DNA of 64,000 nt from assembly GCA_933228675.1 (NCBI GenBank), contig OW121743.1, positions 89,765,498 to 89,829,497 on the forward strand, written 5' to 3'. Made by a program: the position numbers and the translations under genes. Shown here piece after piece: positions 47,215 through 59,737 of this stretch. The stretch comes from Stomorhina lunata (lineage: Eukaryota > Arthropoda > Insecta > Diptera > Rhiniidae). Each line of letters begins with the position of its first letter. The stretch's first letter is position 1. The notes under the pieces were generated by a model. That model saw nothing but the letters and a program-made list of their open reading frames with translations. It had not been told where the DNA came from and searched no databases.

Positions 47215-49463
47215 ATTGCATACCGAAAAATTTTCTATAGAAAAATATTTAAATAAAAACGTTTCAAAAGAAAAATGTTTATAATGAAACATTTTATATA
47301 GAAAAAAAATTTTTTTTATATACAAAAAATTTTTATAATGAAAAATTTTCTATAGCAAAATTTTCTAAAAACAAAAAAATTTTTTATGCAAAAAATTTTC
47401 TTAAAACGAAAAATTTTCTTTAGAAAAATTTTCTATGTAAAAATTTCTATAACGAAAAAATTTATATTTAAAATTTTTTAGCAAAAAATTTCCTTCACAT
47501 ACAAAAATTTTCTATGTAACAATTTTTTATAACATAAGACTTTCTATTTAAACATTTTTTATAACGAAAAACTTTCTATAGAAAAATTTTTAGAACGAAA
47601 AGTTTTCAACGTAAATTTTTTCTTTTAAAAGTTTTTTAAAACTACAAATTTTCTATGAATACATTTTAGAACGAAAAATTTTCAACGTAAAAACTTTTTA
47701 TAATGAAAAATTTTTAACGCAAAAATTTTTTATAACGAAAAATTTTTTTATAAAAAAATTTTCTATGCAAACAATTTTTAAAACTAAAAATTTTCTATAG
47801 AAAAATTTTTTCTATAGCAAAATTTTCAAAAAACAAAAAAAAATTTATGCAACAAATTTTCTTAAAACGAAAAATTTTCTTTAGAAAAATTTTCTATGTA
47901 AAAATTTCTATAACGAAAAAATTTATATTTAAAATTTTTTTAGCAAAAAATTTCCTTCAAATACAAAAATTTTCTATGTAACAATTTTTTATAACAAAAA
48001 ATTTTCTATTTAAACATTTTTTATAACGAAAAACTTTCTATCGAAAAATTTTTAGAACAAAAAGTTTTCAACGTAAAATTTTTCTTTTAAAAGTTTTTTA
48101 AAACTTAAAATTTTCTAAAACTTTTTATAATGAAAAATTTTTAACACAAAAATTTTTTATAACGAAAAATTTTTTTATAAAAATTATTTTCTATCAAAAC
48201 TATTTTTAAAACTAAAAATTTCCTTTAGAAAAATTTACTTAAAACTAAAAATTTTCTATAGAAAAATTTTCTTAAAACGAAAAATTTTCTATGGAAAAAT
48301 GTTATTAAGACAAAAAATTTTGTATGTAACAATTTTTTATGACGAAAAATTTTCTATTTAAAATTTTTACTAACGAAAAATTTCCTTAAAGTAAAAAATA
48401 TGTAACAATTTTTTATAACGAACAATTTTCTATTTAAAAATTTTTTATAACGCAAAATTTTAAACTTAAAAATTTTTTTATAACAAAAAATTTTCTTTTA
48501 AAAAAATTTTAAAATCACAAATTTTCTTTAAACGAAAAATTTTCAGTGTAAAAACTTTTAATAACGAAAAATTTTCAATGTAAAAACTTTTTATAACGAA
48601 AAATTTTTAACCCAAACATTTTTTATAACAAAAATTTTTTAACCCAACAATTTTTTATAACAAAAAATTTTTTTCAAAAAATAACAAAATAGTCGAGTTG
48701 TAAATATTATTAAAAAGAAGAGTATTTGCATTTGATCCCAAATCTGTTACATTTATTTATTAATTTTTTGTAAAAAAAAATTATACAAAAAATTTTCTAT
48801 GAAAACAATTTTTAAAACAAAAAATTTTCTATGGAAACATTTTTTTAAGACGAAAAATTTTCTAAGTAAAAATTTTTTTTAACGAAAAATTTTCTTAAAA
48901 TATAAAATTTTCTATGTAACAATTTATCATAATAAAACTTTTCCATGTACAAACTTTTTATAACGAAAAACTTTCTATAGAAAAATTTTTAGAACGAAAA
49001 ATGTTCAAAATAAAAATTTTTTTATAACAAAAAATTTTCTATGAAAAAAATGTTTTAAACTAAAAATTTTCTGTGAATACTTTTTAGAACGAAAAATTTT
49101 TAACGTAAAAACTTTTTTTATAATGAAAAATTTTTAACGCAAACATTTTTTATAACAAACAATTTTTTTATAAAAAAAATTTTCAATGAAAGCAATTTTT
49201 AAAACTAAAAATTTTCTATAGAAAAATTTTATTAAAACGAAAAACTTTTTATAGAAAAATTTTTTTATGACGAAAAATTTGTATGTAAAATTTTTAATAA
49301 CGACAAATTTTCTATTAATTTTTTTTAACGAAAAACTTTTAGAACAAAAAATTATCAATGTAAAAATTTTTTATAACGAAAAATTTTTTATTACAAAAAA
49401 ATTTTTTATAACGAAAAATTTTTTATTACAAAAAAATTTTTTATGAAAAAATTTTTAAAACTA
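47215..49463 (+). repeat. Satellite B variant array 5, left part
   Basis: Units read like tataacgaaaaattttctat followed by agaaaaattttt, with frequent substitutions (cttaaaacg, gtaaaaa). An older or divergent form of satellite B. The blocks at 47340-47660 and 47810-48110 are similar over about 300 bp, so a long segment was duplicated inside the array. Confidence 0.85.
48675..48770 (+). repeat. Core U fragment within satellite B variant array
   Basis: The junction of U tail and head is present: gtcgagttgtaaatattatt, then aaaaagaagagtatttgcat, tgatcccaaatctgttacat. It continues only to ttatttattaat before the satellite resumes. It shows the same tail-to-head junction as in the tandem U copies near 28193. 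Confidence 0.85.
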
Positions 49464-50272
49464 ACAAGTAAGAAAGTGCTATAGTCGGTCAAGCCCGACC
49501 ATACGGTACCCTCCACCACTTAGGTCAAAAGTGTTATTTTTTCTGTATAAAGACAAATATTTGCTAAATTTTGCCATCATACAAACATTTTCTCAAAACT
49601 TTTATATTTATGCTGCTTCCGACATTTGGACTTATATGAGAGCTAGGGTCAAATGTGGACCGATAATCTCGAAATTTGACAAATTGATTACAGTTGTTAC
49701 AAAAATTATGTATGTAAAAAATAAACTTAAAATTCACATTATCTTCAGATTTACGAGCTTTTTAGTGATTTTTGTCTCATTTAGTGCGTATTTAAAGAAA
49801 AGTTTGTATGGGAGCTATGGTCACATGTAGACCGATTTTAACGAAATTTGGTACAGTAATTTTAGTCGACATAAGTTGTATTTGATTTAGATTTCAGGAA
49901 CAAATATTGATAATTGTGGCCAATATATCAATTCCGGGAAGTGGGACCTATGTGAGGTACCATAAATAATGGACCGATTTTGACGAATTTCAATAGCCGT
50001 GGTCCCATTATCAAAAAAGTGATCTGTGCCAAATTTCATCAAATTATCTTTAGAATTGCAACCTTTAGTTTGATTACAAGGTTTACATGGGGGTCCAGCC
50101 GTCCAGCCAGCCAGACGGACGAACGGATGGACGGACATCGCTAAATCGACTCAGAAAGTGATTCTAAGCCTATTGGTATACTAAAAGGTGGGTCTAAGAC
50201 AAATATTTCCATGCTTTACATACATCAGCACAAACTTATAATACCCTTCCACCTATGGTGGTGAAGGGTATA
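49464..50272 (-). mobile_element. DINE-like element inserted within satellite B
   Basis: Bounded on both sides by the same satellite, this copy defines the family's ends: caagtaagaaagtgctatag, then the hairpin gtcggtcaagcccgac, at one end, and ctatggtggtgaagggtata at the other. No target duplication is visible. It is the best-preserved inverted copy in the window, about 808 bp. Confidence 0.9.
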
Positions 50273-50465
50273 ACAATTTTTTATGAATACTTTTTAAAAC
50301 GAAAAATTTTTAACGTGGAAACTTTTTATAACAAAAAATTGTTAACGTAAAAATTTTTTATAACGAAAAATTTTTTTTATTATTAAAAATGTTCTATGAA
50401 AAAAATTTTTAAAACTAAAAATTTTCTATAAAAAAGTTTTCTTAAAACGAAAAATTGTCTATGCA
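50273..50465 (+). repeat. Satellite B variant array 5, right part
   Basis: The variant units (aacgaaaaatttttaacg and similar) continue beyond the DINE insertion and stop near 50465. Confidence 0.85.
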
Positions 50466-50783
50466 TTCTCCGGCTCAATTTTTGTGGACAGTAAAAGGTG
50501 CTCATATTTTTAGGTAGCTGGTAGCACATAGGGGAAGTTAAAGAAAACCTTACTTGCTTTTAGCTAATAGCACATTGCTGAGAAACCAGTTTTATCTCGG
50601 ATGTCTTTGGTGGAGCCATCCACCACTATTAAACGGACATAGATCCCAAAAAGGGAAAATCTAAAAGGTTATACGGTTACAAACAGAAATGATATCCACC
50701 TTTCTAAGCCGGATTAAATCTAATGTGATATATAATGACGTTATAAACAATTTGACATTTTTATTATTACTTTGACAGCTTTT
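50466..50783. other. Unassigned sequence
   Basis: Less AT-rich than its surroundings, with no gene or repeat recognised. It ends with the left target duplication gacagctttt (50774-50783). Confidence 0.45.
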
Positions 50784-50824
50784 TTTGAGGCCCTATGCTC
50801 CACTGGGAGTCAAGGATAACAGAA
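50784..50824 (+). mobile_element. 41-bp micro-insertion of a LINE/SINE tail with 10-bp target duplication
   Basis: The insert is gaggccctatgctccactgg followed by gagtcaaggataacagaa, preceded by three T. It lies between perfect copies of gacagctttt (50774-50783 and 50825-50834). Its sequence equals the end of the LINE at 30935-30973, including the last codons, with no tRNA-like head. Confidence 0.9.
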
Positions 50825-50834
50825 GACAGCTTTT

Positions 50835-51439
50835 ACATTGATTAAGCATAATTACTCCTACAGACTTAAAATTTATGAAAAAAAGAAAAACAATGAATAA
50901 TAAAGATTTGGATCAAATGTTATACAAAACCCACAGAAATAAACCTAATAGCCAACGTTTATGGTGTACTGACCATATACCAGAAACGTCTACCTTTAAG
51001 TCAGCTAAACCAAAAAACAATTGAAATTCATACAATAAAGTTAAATTCATTATTTAAACCGAAGTAGTTTAATAGTACTTACCACAACACACATGTAAAT
51101 ATCCTGGTTAAATTTTACGCTCTAGTAAAAATTCAAAAGCAGACAAGGAAAATCAAAAAAAAAAAAAACAAATGTTTAACAAAAAACATACAAACAACGC
51201 ACTTGAGTAAAATAATAAAATTTTGCAATACAAATTAAAAAGTTTGAAACAATTTTTTTAACGAAAAAAAAAAAAAAAATATATAAACAATAAAACACAA
51301 CATTTTTACAAAATCAAAATAAAGGCTAAATTTTAAATGAAATTAAACTTTTAACTAAAATTTTCTTAACCACCTAAAGTTTAACATACATATGTAGTCG
51401 CAACACAATACTAATAGTTATCATTTGTAAACTTTTATA
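50835..51439. other. AT-rich unassigned sequence
   Basis: A runs lie near 51157 and 51262. Nothing else is recognised. Confidence 0.5.
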
Positions 51440-53352
51440 TCTATAATATTGATACGCAAGCACCCATTTATTATCCCCTTTTACGCTTTAATTAAATATA
51501 TACTCATTTCTGGAAAATTTTACACCATTTGAAAGGTCTTTTTCCGTAGATCAGACGAATCTATATTTTATTAAAATCGGTTCAGTTTTAAAAAATCGGT
51601 TTGGTATTTAACACAATAAAAAAACACACATGCATATGAAATTCACTATTTAGAATCAAAGAAAAGAAATTGTATGCAAACATGTTTTCTTTTGTTTTTA
51701 TTATTTTTGGTGAGTGATGAGAATAAAAGAGTATATTTGTGGGGAGAAAGTGGTAGACAAAGACAAAAATAAAGAGTAGTTTATTACAATTAAATAAATG
51801 TTTTTGTTTTGTAAAATAATAGCAACAAAAATTATTGGTATGTTTTTATTATTTGTGGTGAGGGAGTGAAAGACAAAATTAAAATTTTGGAAGATTTGAC
51901 AAAAAAAGTGCTTAAAATGTAAACCTTTCAAATTTGAATTATTTGAAGTTAAATTTTTATGGAATTTTGTTTTTGGGTTGGTTTATTGGGATAAAATCTT
52001 CGAGTGATTGAGGGTTTATCCCTTAAAAAATTAAATAATATTGCAGGGAAGGGCACGCATGAGGTCATTTAGAGCTATTTTACAATGCCAATTTTTTGAA
52101 GAGTCACAGTAGTAAAGAGTTGGATAAGAACATTGTGACTTATACCCAAAAATGATGTTACCGATTAAAAAAACAGTCTTTTGAAGGAATGTTTATAATA
52201 ATTACAGATTATTATCAAGAAAAGGAATTAAATAATCGGTCTGAATCTAATATAAATTCAAAACTGATTAATGTTTAGAAAATGCTTTAATATCAGGGAG
52301 GAATATTTAAAGGCAAATCTTGCATTGCGACTGGAATGGTTTTAAACTGTAAGCTTCTACAGATACCAAGTACTTTGTGGTTCTCGGGGTTAATTATGCA
52401 GTAAAATGATAATAAATTTAAAATATTAGGATCTTTGTTTAAAAGTTCAATAAGACCTTGATTTCTCCATCATTTTTGTCAGTCCGTTAGTAACGCTTAC
52501 AAGTTTATCTGTTCATCACTTCACAGAGCGCTGTTTTGACATCGATAACGCAAGTTGTTTCGATAAGAGCTACTAAGTCTAACACTTTTGCCTTCTCATT
52601 CACTTCTGAAGATGCAAAAACGGTTTATTATGGAATATCTTGAATCAGTAAATTCTTCGACAGCTACACAATTTTTAATTATAGTTTTGCCAATTTGGCC
52701 AATTCGACGCTCTGTTGTACGTAGTGACATAGAAATCAATGAGATCAATTTCTTCACATATCCGTTTAGCCCGAGCAATTTTAAAAGCTTGCTACATCGA
52801 CACTGTCGTTTTTGACTTAAAGCTCTGATTGTGATGGGTGTTTTTTTAAAGAGAAGTAGCACTCAGGCAAATACTCACTATACAATTGCATATAGAGTAC
52901 ATACGAATTGGGTAACCTTCATTGGAAAGGGGATAGTAGAGAAGAGAAAGGTGATGAAAGGGAGAGATAAAGCAACACTGTAATTGCACATCATATCTAT
53001 TTTTAACAGTGAAGTTGCGCCATTTGTTGTTACTTAGATGCATTTTTTTGTTTTACAGCCAATTTTATTTATTTTTCGTCGGCGGCGTATTATTGCTGCA
53101 GGCTTACCGCCGACGGAAGATGCTGTGAAAATTAATAATTTTAATTCTGTTATCATTGACTCCCAGTAGAGCATAGGTCCTTAAATTTAATAGAAATTAA
53201 TAATTACAGAAATTGTTGTTGCCAAGACCGGGGATCGAACCCAGTCTCAATGTGATATTACCAACTAACCAACTAAGCCACAGCACGGGAAATTTGTATT
53301 CACAATAAACTAGATGGCGGTCGATTGTGTCGACCGCAGGATACGCTAGTAC
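51440..53352 (-). repeat. Unclassified 1.9-kb repeat, copy 2 (inverted partner of 43699-45542)
   Basis: Colinear with copy 1 on the opposite strand from gatacgcaagcacccattta to cgaccgcaggatacgctagt. It keeps stretches lost from copy 1, for example around 52680-52740. The two copies are spaced 5.9 kb apart. Differences include many single substitutions and several small indels, so the duplication is not recent. Confidence 0.85.
53143..53295 (-). mobile_element. tRNA-derived SINE with a LINE-type tail, copy 2
   Basis: On the minus strand the A box tggcttagttgg (53280-53269) and B box gttcgatcccc (53240-53230) are both intact. The tail ends in gataacagaa near 53143. The region between the boxes is shorter than in copy 1 (tagcac deleted). 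It is present because the surrounding 1.9-kb repeat was duplicated. Confidence 0.8.
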
Positions 53353-53708
53353 ATATTTAAAATATGTTAAGAGAAAAAGTGCCCAATTAAATATTTTTTC
53401 TATGTATGAGAAAATATTTATGTATGTGGTTGTTTCATAAACCAGCAAGGACTAAGTAATAAAACATATACACTAATCACTACTACTTAAAATGACATTG
53501 TTTCACATATACAACCAAAGAATAACGATAGAGAAGCAAGTGGGATATACTATTAAAATTGTTGGTTATTAGCGTGATTACAGCCAAACAGTTAAACAAC
53601 AAAATTTTGCCAAAATTTATATAAATTACTACAACTAAAAGAACTTACGACTATAGCAAACATTTCAGCAACAAGTTCAAAAACACAAACTACAAAGGGG
53701 AAACAAAA
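53353..53708. other. AT-rich unassigned sequence
   Basis: Nothing is recognised. Confidence 0.45.
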
Positions 53709-53756
53709 ACAAGTATGAAAGTCAAGCTCGACCATATGATACCCTTCACCACTTAT
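53709..53756 (-). mobile_element. DINE-like terminal fragment
   Basis: Retains acaagtatgaaag, a decayed hairpin (gtcaagctcgac) and gatacccttcaccactta. About 48 bp of the family's 3' end remain. Confidence 0.65.
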
Positions 53757-54145
53757 GCAAATGTAGTCAAATAGTCAACTATTTAAATAAAATATACAAT
53801 ATAAATCCTAACTCAAATTACGTATACATATCGAGTATATTCAACACCATCTATAAACCATTTTTCTTTTAAAATCACTTTTTATTTGGAAACTGTTTTT
53901 TTAGAAAATAGTTTCATCTCTTTTATTTTGGAACTTTAACTTTAATATATTTTAAAAGAAATATTGACTTATATTTTAATATTTTGGATATAAAACAGTT
54001 TTTTGCCTCTCCTCAAAAATATTCTATTTAGACCATAGTCGGTATTGAATATAACCCCTCGATATATTTAAGAAATTTTAAATGCCTTCAGATCTACTAG
54101 AATTTTTTGTGATTTCGTAGCATTAAAGTGACTTTTGTCACTAGG
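53757..54145. other. AT-rich unassigned sequence
   Basis: Nothing is recognised. Confidence 0.45.
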
Positions 54146-54470
54146 TCAAAAAGAAAAATTATTCGCACTTGATCCCAGTCTATAAAAATTATTTATTATA
54201 GAAAATTTATTGAAAAAAGCCAAAACAATTTTGTGGTGACAACCAATTCGATGGAGACAATGCGTTTCGATGGCTTCAGGAGCAGCATTCCTATTTTCAG
54301 ACAGGTCAAAAACCTAAATGCTAGGTTTTTTACTTATTTTTCAAACACAATCATTACGAATTATGTCAGTAAATCAAATTTTCGACTTAAAAAAAGTAAA
54401 CACATAACAATTTTCAGTTCCATTTTTCTATACATTCCATAATATTTACATCTCGACAATTTTGTCACTA
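54146..54470 (+). repeat. Diverged core U next to satellite B
   Basis: The order of U phrases is kept (tgatcccagtct, gaaaaaagccaaaac, gcgtttcgatggct, cagacaggtc, acgaattatg, atatttacatctcgac), but with substitutions and without the open frame. Satellite B starts within 20 bases of its 3' end. This is the fourth place where U meets B. Confidence 0.72.
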
Positions 54471-54489
54471 AAAAAAATTCTTAAAAAAA

Positions 54490-56430
54490 AACTTTGATTA
54501 AAAAATTTTTTATTTAATTTTAGTAAAAAAAATTTCAGTTGAAAAATTTTTTCAAACAAAAATTTCTATAGAAAAATTTTCTATAAAAAATTTGTATAAA
54601 AAATTTTCTATAGAAAAATTTTTGATAAACAAATTTTCTATAGAAAAATTTTTGATAAAAAAATTTTCTATAGAAAAATTTTTGATAGAAAATTTCCTAT
54701 TAATTATTGATACAAAAATTTTCTATAGAAAAATTTTGATAAAAAATTTTCTACAAAAAAATTTTTGATAAAAAAAGTTTCTATAGAAAAATTTTTGATA
54801 AAAAATGTTTGATAAACAAATTTTCTATAAAAATTTTTCTTTAGAAAAATTTTTAATAACACATTTTCTATAAAAAACATTTTTGATAAAAAAATTTTCT
54901 ATAGAAAAATTTTTGATAAAAAATTTTCTTTAGAAAAATTTTTGATAAAAAAATTTCTTTAAAAAGAAAAAGAATTTCCATTTCTATAAAAAAAATTTTT
55001 GATAAAAAAATTTTCTATAGAAAAATTTTTGATAAAAAAATTTTCTATAGAAAAATTTTTGATAAAAAAATTTTCTATAGAAAAATGTTTGATAAAAAAA
55101 TTTTCTATAGAAAAATTGTTGATAAAAAAATTTTCTACAGAAAAATTTTTGATAAAAAAGTTTTCTATAGAAAAATGTTTGATAAAAAATTTTCTCTAGA
55201 AAAATTTTTGGTAAAAAAATTTTCTATAGAAAAATTTTTGATAAAGAATTTTCTATAGAAAAATTTTTAATAAAACAATTTCTATAGAAAAATTTTTAAT
55301 AAAAAAATTTTTATAGAAAAATTTTTAATAAAAAATATAATAATTTTTGATACAAAAGTTTTCTATAGAATATTTTTGATAAGAAAATTTTCTCTAAAAA
55401 ATTTTTGATAAAAAAATTTTCTCTAGAAAAATTTTTGATATAACAATTTTCTATAGAAAAATTTTTGATAAAACAATTTTCTATAGAAAAATTTTTAATA
55501 AAACAATTTTCTATAGAAAAATTTTTGATAAAAAAAATTTTGATACAAAAATTTTCTAAAGAAAAATTTCTGATGAAAAAATTTTTCTAAGAAAAATTTA
55601 GAATAATAAAATTTTCTAGAGAAAAATTTTTTTAGACAAATTTTGGTAAAAAAGACTTGATAAAAAAAATTATCAATAGAAAAATTTTTGGTAAAAAATT
55701 TTCTGTAGAAAAATTTTTGAAAAAATTTTCTATAGAAAAATTTTTGAAAAAATTTTCTATAGAAATGTTTTTGGTAAAAAAAATTTCTATAGAAAAATTT
55801 TTGATAAAAAAATTTGCTATAGAAAAATTTTTGATAAAAAGTTTTAAATAAAAAATTTTATATAGAAAAATTTTTGATAAAAAAATTTTCTATAGAAATA
55901 TTTTTGATAAAAAATTTTTATAGAAAAATTTAAATTTTTGATTAAAAAAATTTTTATAGACAAGTTTTTGTGAAAACAATTTTCCATAGAAAAAGTTTTG
56001 AGAGAAAAATTTTCTATAGAAAAATTTTTGAAAAAAAATTTCTATAGAAAAATTTTTGATAAAAAAGTTTTCTATAGGATAAATTTTGATAAACAAATTT
56101 TCTATAGAAATATTTTTGGTAAGAAGAAAATTTATAGAAAAATGTTTGATAAAAAAATTTCTATAGAATAAATTTTGATAAAGAAATTTTTGATAAAAAA
56201 AATTTATATAAAAAAAATTTGGATAAAAAAATTTTTTAGAGAAAAATTTTTGATAAAAAAAATTTTCTATAGAAAAAGTTTTGTTAAAAATATTTTCTAT
56301 AGAAAAATTTTTGATAAAAAAAATTTTCTATGGAAAAATTTTTGATAAAAAATTTTCTATAAAAAAAAATTGGATAAAAATTTTTTATAAAAAAATTTCG
56401 ATAACAAAATTTTTGATACAAAAATTGTAT
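54490..56430 (+). repeat. Satellite B array 6
   Basis: About 64 monomers of roughly 30 bp (tatagaaaaatttttgataa followed by aaaaattttc). The most regular part is at 54990-55200. Many units at the right have lost part of the second A run. Confidence 0.93.
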
Positions 56431-56481
56431 ATAGAAACAACTAGCCAACGATTTTTTGTTCTGTTCTAATGGTGCCAACCT

Positions 56482-56784
56482 CTGGGGCCAAATTACCGCA
56501 TTCGATATCGATCGAAAGCTCCGACTTTTAAGCAAATATTGTGAGGTATACTTTAGGGGTGTTCAAAGTTACTTCGATGCAAAAAGTTTATTGAAATTTG
56601 TGATCAATTTTAATTCGTTTTTAAAGACATATAGTTCAACTAAAAGTCTTTTACTATTGGTCATCTTTTGGCAAATAATTACAAAAAAACTAAAGAAAAC
56701 TGAGCATCTCTTAAATAATTTTGATTATCCTTAAAGTATGCTATACAAATGTTTTGAAAATATCTAAGATTTCGATCGATATCG
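56482..56784 (+). mobile_element. M1 family MITE, right end incomplete
   Basis: It starts ctggggccaaattaccgcat and shares the interior order with 13595-13918. The right arm ends in gatttcgatcgatatcg, short of the terminal ggcccctg. Confidence 0.82.
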
Positions 56785-58864
56785 TGATATTTTGTTTCAA
56801 AAATTGTGATGTCATTGCAGGTAAGTACTTACTTATTGCAGAGAAGAAATGACTTGGGTAATCAATTGGAAAACAACAATAAAAATCTTTTGTTGTTTTT
56901 TTTTTATGTAAAAAAAATATTATAAAATCAAACGCAAACATTTTTTTAGCCAACAACCAGGCAGAGACTCTTCCACTGAGCCACTTCGTATGTTAAAATA
57001 CTGTCAGCTTATAAGTAACTTATAGAATTTCTATTTTTAGATCCAAAATCATGTTTGTTTTTTCCTGTTTTTCTACCCAAATAAAGTGTTTCTTATTACC
57101 GTGGGTCAAAATTTTCAAAATATTTTACAAAAGAAATTTTTAAAATTTATCAAAGAAAAATTTTTAAAATCAAAAAAAAAACCTGGTCTTAGTGAGATTT
57201 AAACCCAGGCCATTTATTTTAAATTACCATTGAAAATACATTAAGTACTTAATGTAATAGCTTTTGTGTAATTTGCGGGGTGTGTTGTAGACATTACAAG
57301 GTAATAAGATACCAGAGTACATCCCATTACCAAAGTTTTGCTGGGTATAGTCTTCTAAAAGAAATATTTTCAATCAACTTAATTGCCCCAAACTAGATAT
57401 TTTTACAAAGTGACCCCAAACCTTAAATATTTACCCCTCTGATGCTTATTTTAGCTTACGGCTAAATATAAATTGGATTTCTCTTTATTTAGTATGATTA
57501 CAAAAATGTAAAAATGCAAAAACTAATTTGATTTTGTACAAAGTAAACTTCTATTTCAATAGATTTTTTTTATATACTTACATACTCGTATGTATCGTAA
57601 AATGTAAATAATTTTTATTATAAAAATTGACAAAAACTGATGATGACATTAAAAAACTACTAAGGAAGATTGAAGATGCTGGCAAAGACTTAGTACATAT
57701 TCGGGTTATATGGTTGCCTGTAATTTCCTGTAACCGTTTATGTAAGCAGGCAAATAGCCAAAATTTTCTTTTGTATATATTTGTATTTTACAACTAATAA
57801 ATACTAGAAACTTAGACTCCTTTAGCCCTAAAATATGCAACATTTTATGTAATGTTTTCCTGCCAACAGATGAATGAAAAGAAATTAGAAATAATGAAGT
57901 GGCCAGTATGTTTAGATTTAAGGCAGAGACGAGTTTTCAATAAATTGTGCCAAGAATATATAGTTTATCAAATAAAACTTTGCATTGAAAAAAAATGTTA
58001 GATTTCAAAGTTATCTTAGTTTAAACTTTAAAGTTTATTCTTTTTTACTGGATATAAACTATATTAAATGTATAAGTTTGTTTTTGTACTTGTTTCAATA
58101 TCAATCACGCCTTGATGGTTTAATGGGATTAGATGAAAACTTTATTCCAGCTAAACTTTAACCCTTTGAGTGAAAAATGTAATATTTATTGTAGTAAAAC
58201 TTTTCTTTTCTGCTTTTATTTAACCATTTTATTTTAAGGTCAGAAATTTTAATGAAAAAAACTTAGTTTATGCCTTTTTAGTACTTTTGTAAAGTATTTA
58301 GTGATTCCCCTGCCAAAATTCCATTTAAAAACTTAATTAACTACAATAAATATATTTTCCATTTTTTGGGGTTTCCACACATCTTTAAAAGGTTTTTTCT
58401 GCTCTGTTAAACCACATAAACTAAAATGTCCTCGTGGGAGTTGGTGGATGGTTGGGAGTGCAAAAAAAGTAAAATAAAGAAAAAAAAATGCACTACACTC
58501 AAAAACACAGACACATGTGTCTTACATACACATGTATATGTGTATACCTTCTGAAAATCGTATATACTAGGCTCACAGGAAACATACGAACACAAACTCA
58601 AGCATCATAAACTTTTCAACACTCATCCTGTTAACCTCGAAGCAAAAAAGCAAAAAATATACTTTGGAGAGTTAAAATAATAGTGATAGTTATTAAATGC
58701 TCACCTAGAGAATCTGAAGAATATTGTATTGTAGCAGAATTCTTACTTGAAAAGAATATTCAAGGGAAATAGGTTAAGTTAAGAAACATTTTCTTTAACT
58801 TAACAATAAGAAGACAAAAGTTTTGAAGAGTTTTATTTAATCATAAAGTCATGATACATATCCT
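56785..58864. other. AT-rich sequence with two tRNA-like half-motifs
   Basis: On the minus strand 56987-56947 reads gaagtggctcagtggaagag, an A-box-like phrase. Minus strand 57219-57187 reads gcctgggtttaaatctcac, a B-box-like phrase. The order is reversed relative to a tRNA gene and they are over 200 bases apart, so they may be remnants of two SINEs. Nothing else is recognised. Confidence 0.4.
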
Positions 58865-58965
58865 TGAAATAAAAATTTCCTATAAAAATAGGAAATTTTT
58901 GAAAAATTTCCTATAAAAATAGGAATTTTTTGAAACATTTCCTATAAACATAAGAGATTTTAGAA
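58865..58965 (-). repeat. Isolated satellite A monomers
   Basis: Three units of the form aaatttcctataaaaatagg in the reverse orientation. A small outpost of satellite A. Confidence 0.7.
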
Positions 58966-59737
58966 GAAGATTCTCAAAATTTTCTGTGTGTGTTTTTGTT
59001 AAAATACATAAACGGTCATAAAACATACACTAGTCTATTAAGAAAGATATAACAATTTTAAGTGACCATAAAAAATTGAGTCATAATACGTGAATGTGGT
59101 TAAAAGATGTCTTCGGATTTTAAATGTTTTCTGATAGTCTTCGATAATACTTTAATGTCTGTTGAAAAAAGTTTGTTCTTTTAACATAAAGGAACTTTTT
59201 TCTGTTTCCGCATTAAATGTTGTTATACTTCAAGTTCCGTCAGAAGTTTACAAAAGTCTTAGATACTCTTAAGAATAGTAAAATATTAATGGTAAACACT
59301 GCCTATGTTGCCGAGTTCATGAAATATTTGCTATTCTGCAGAGAAATATTGTAATAAGAAAAGTGTATGACTATGTCTTATTTAATATTAAATATGTATT
59401 TGTATGAATTGTGTAAAATAAGATATGAAATACCCTTAAGGGAATTGATTAAATATTTTATTGATAATGCCATGAATATTATATTGTATGACAACAATAA
59501 AAAGCTATTATTTTATCTTGAGGCAAAGCATCTATGCATTGAAATCGTCATATATCAAGATCGTTAAGTAAGTTTACAATTCCTAAGTCAAAATTTCGAA
59601 TTTGATATGGGAAATTTTAACGACAATATATTTTCAAATTTTCTAACTAATTATAAAAATATAAATAACTTTGAATCCCCTAAAAACATGCAACATTTTT
59701 TACAATAATTAAAATTTTAGTATCTCTTTTTTCTAAA
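58966..59737. other. AT-rich unassigned sequence
   Basis: A 66-codon frame at 59367-59567 has no recognisable content. Confidence 0.45.

Noticed and set aside
57630..57775. Plus-strand frame DDDIKKLLRKIEDAGKDLVH followed by a Trp-Leu-Pro phrase, considered as an RNase H remnant
   Set aside because: The similarity is to three or four residues only, with no flanking LINE sequence. Not supportable.
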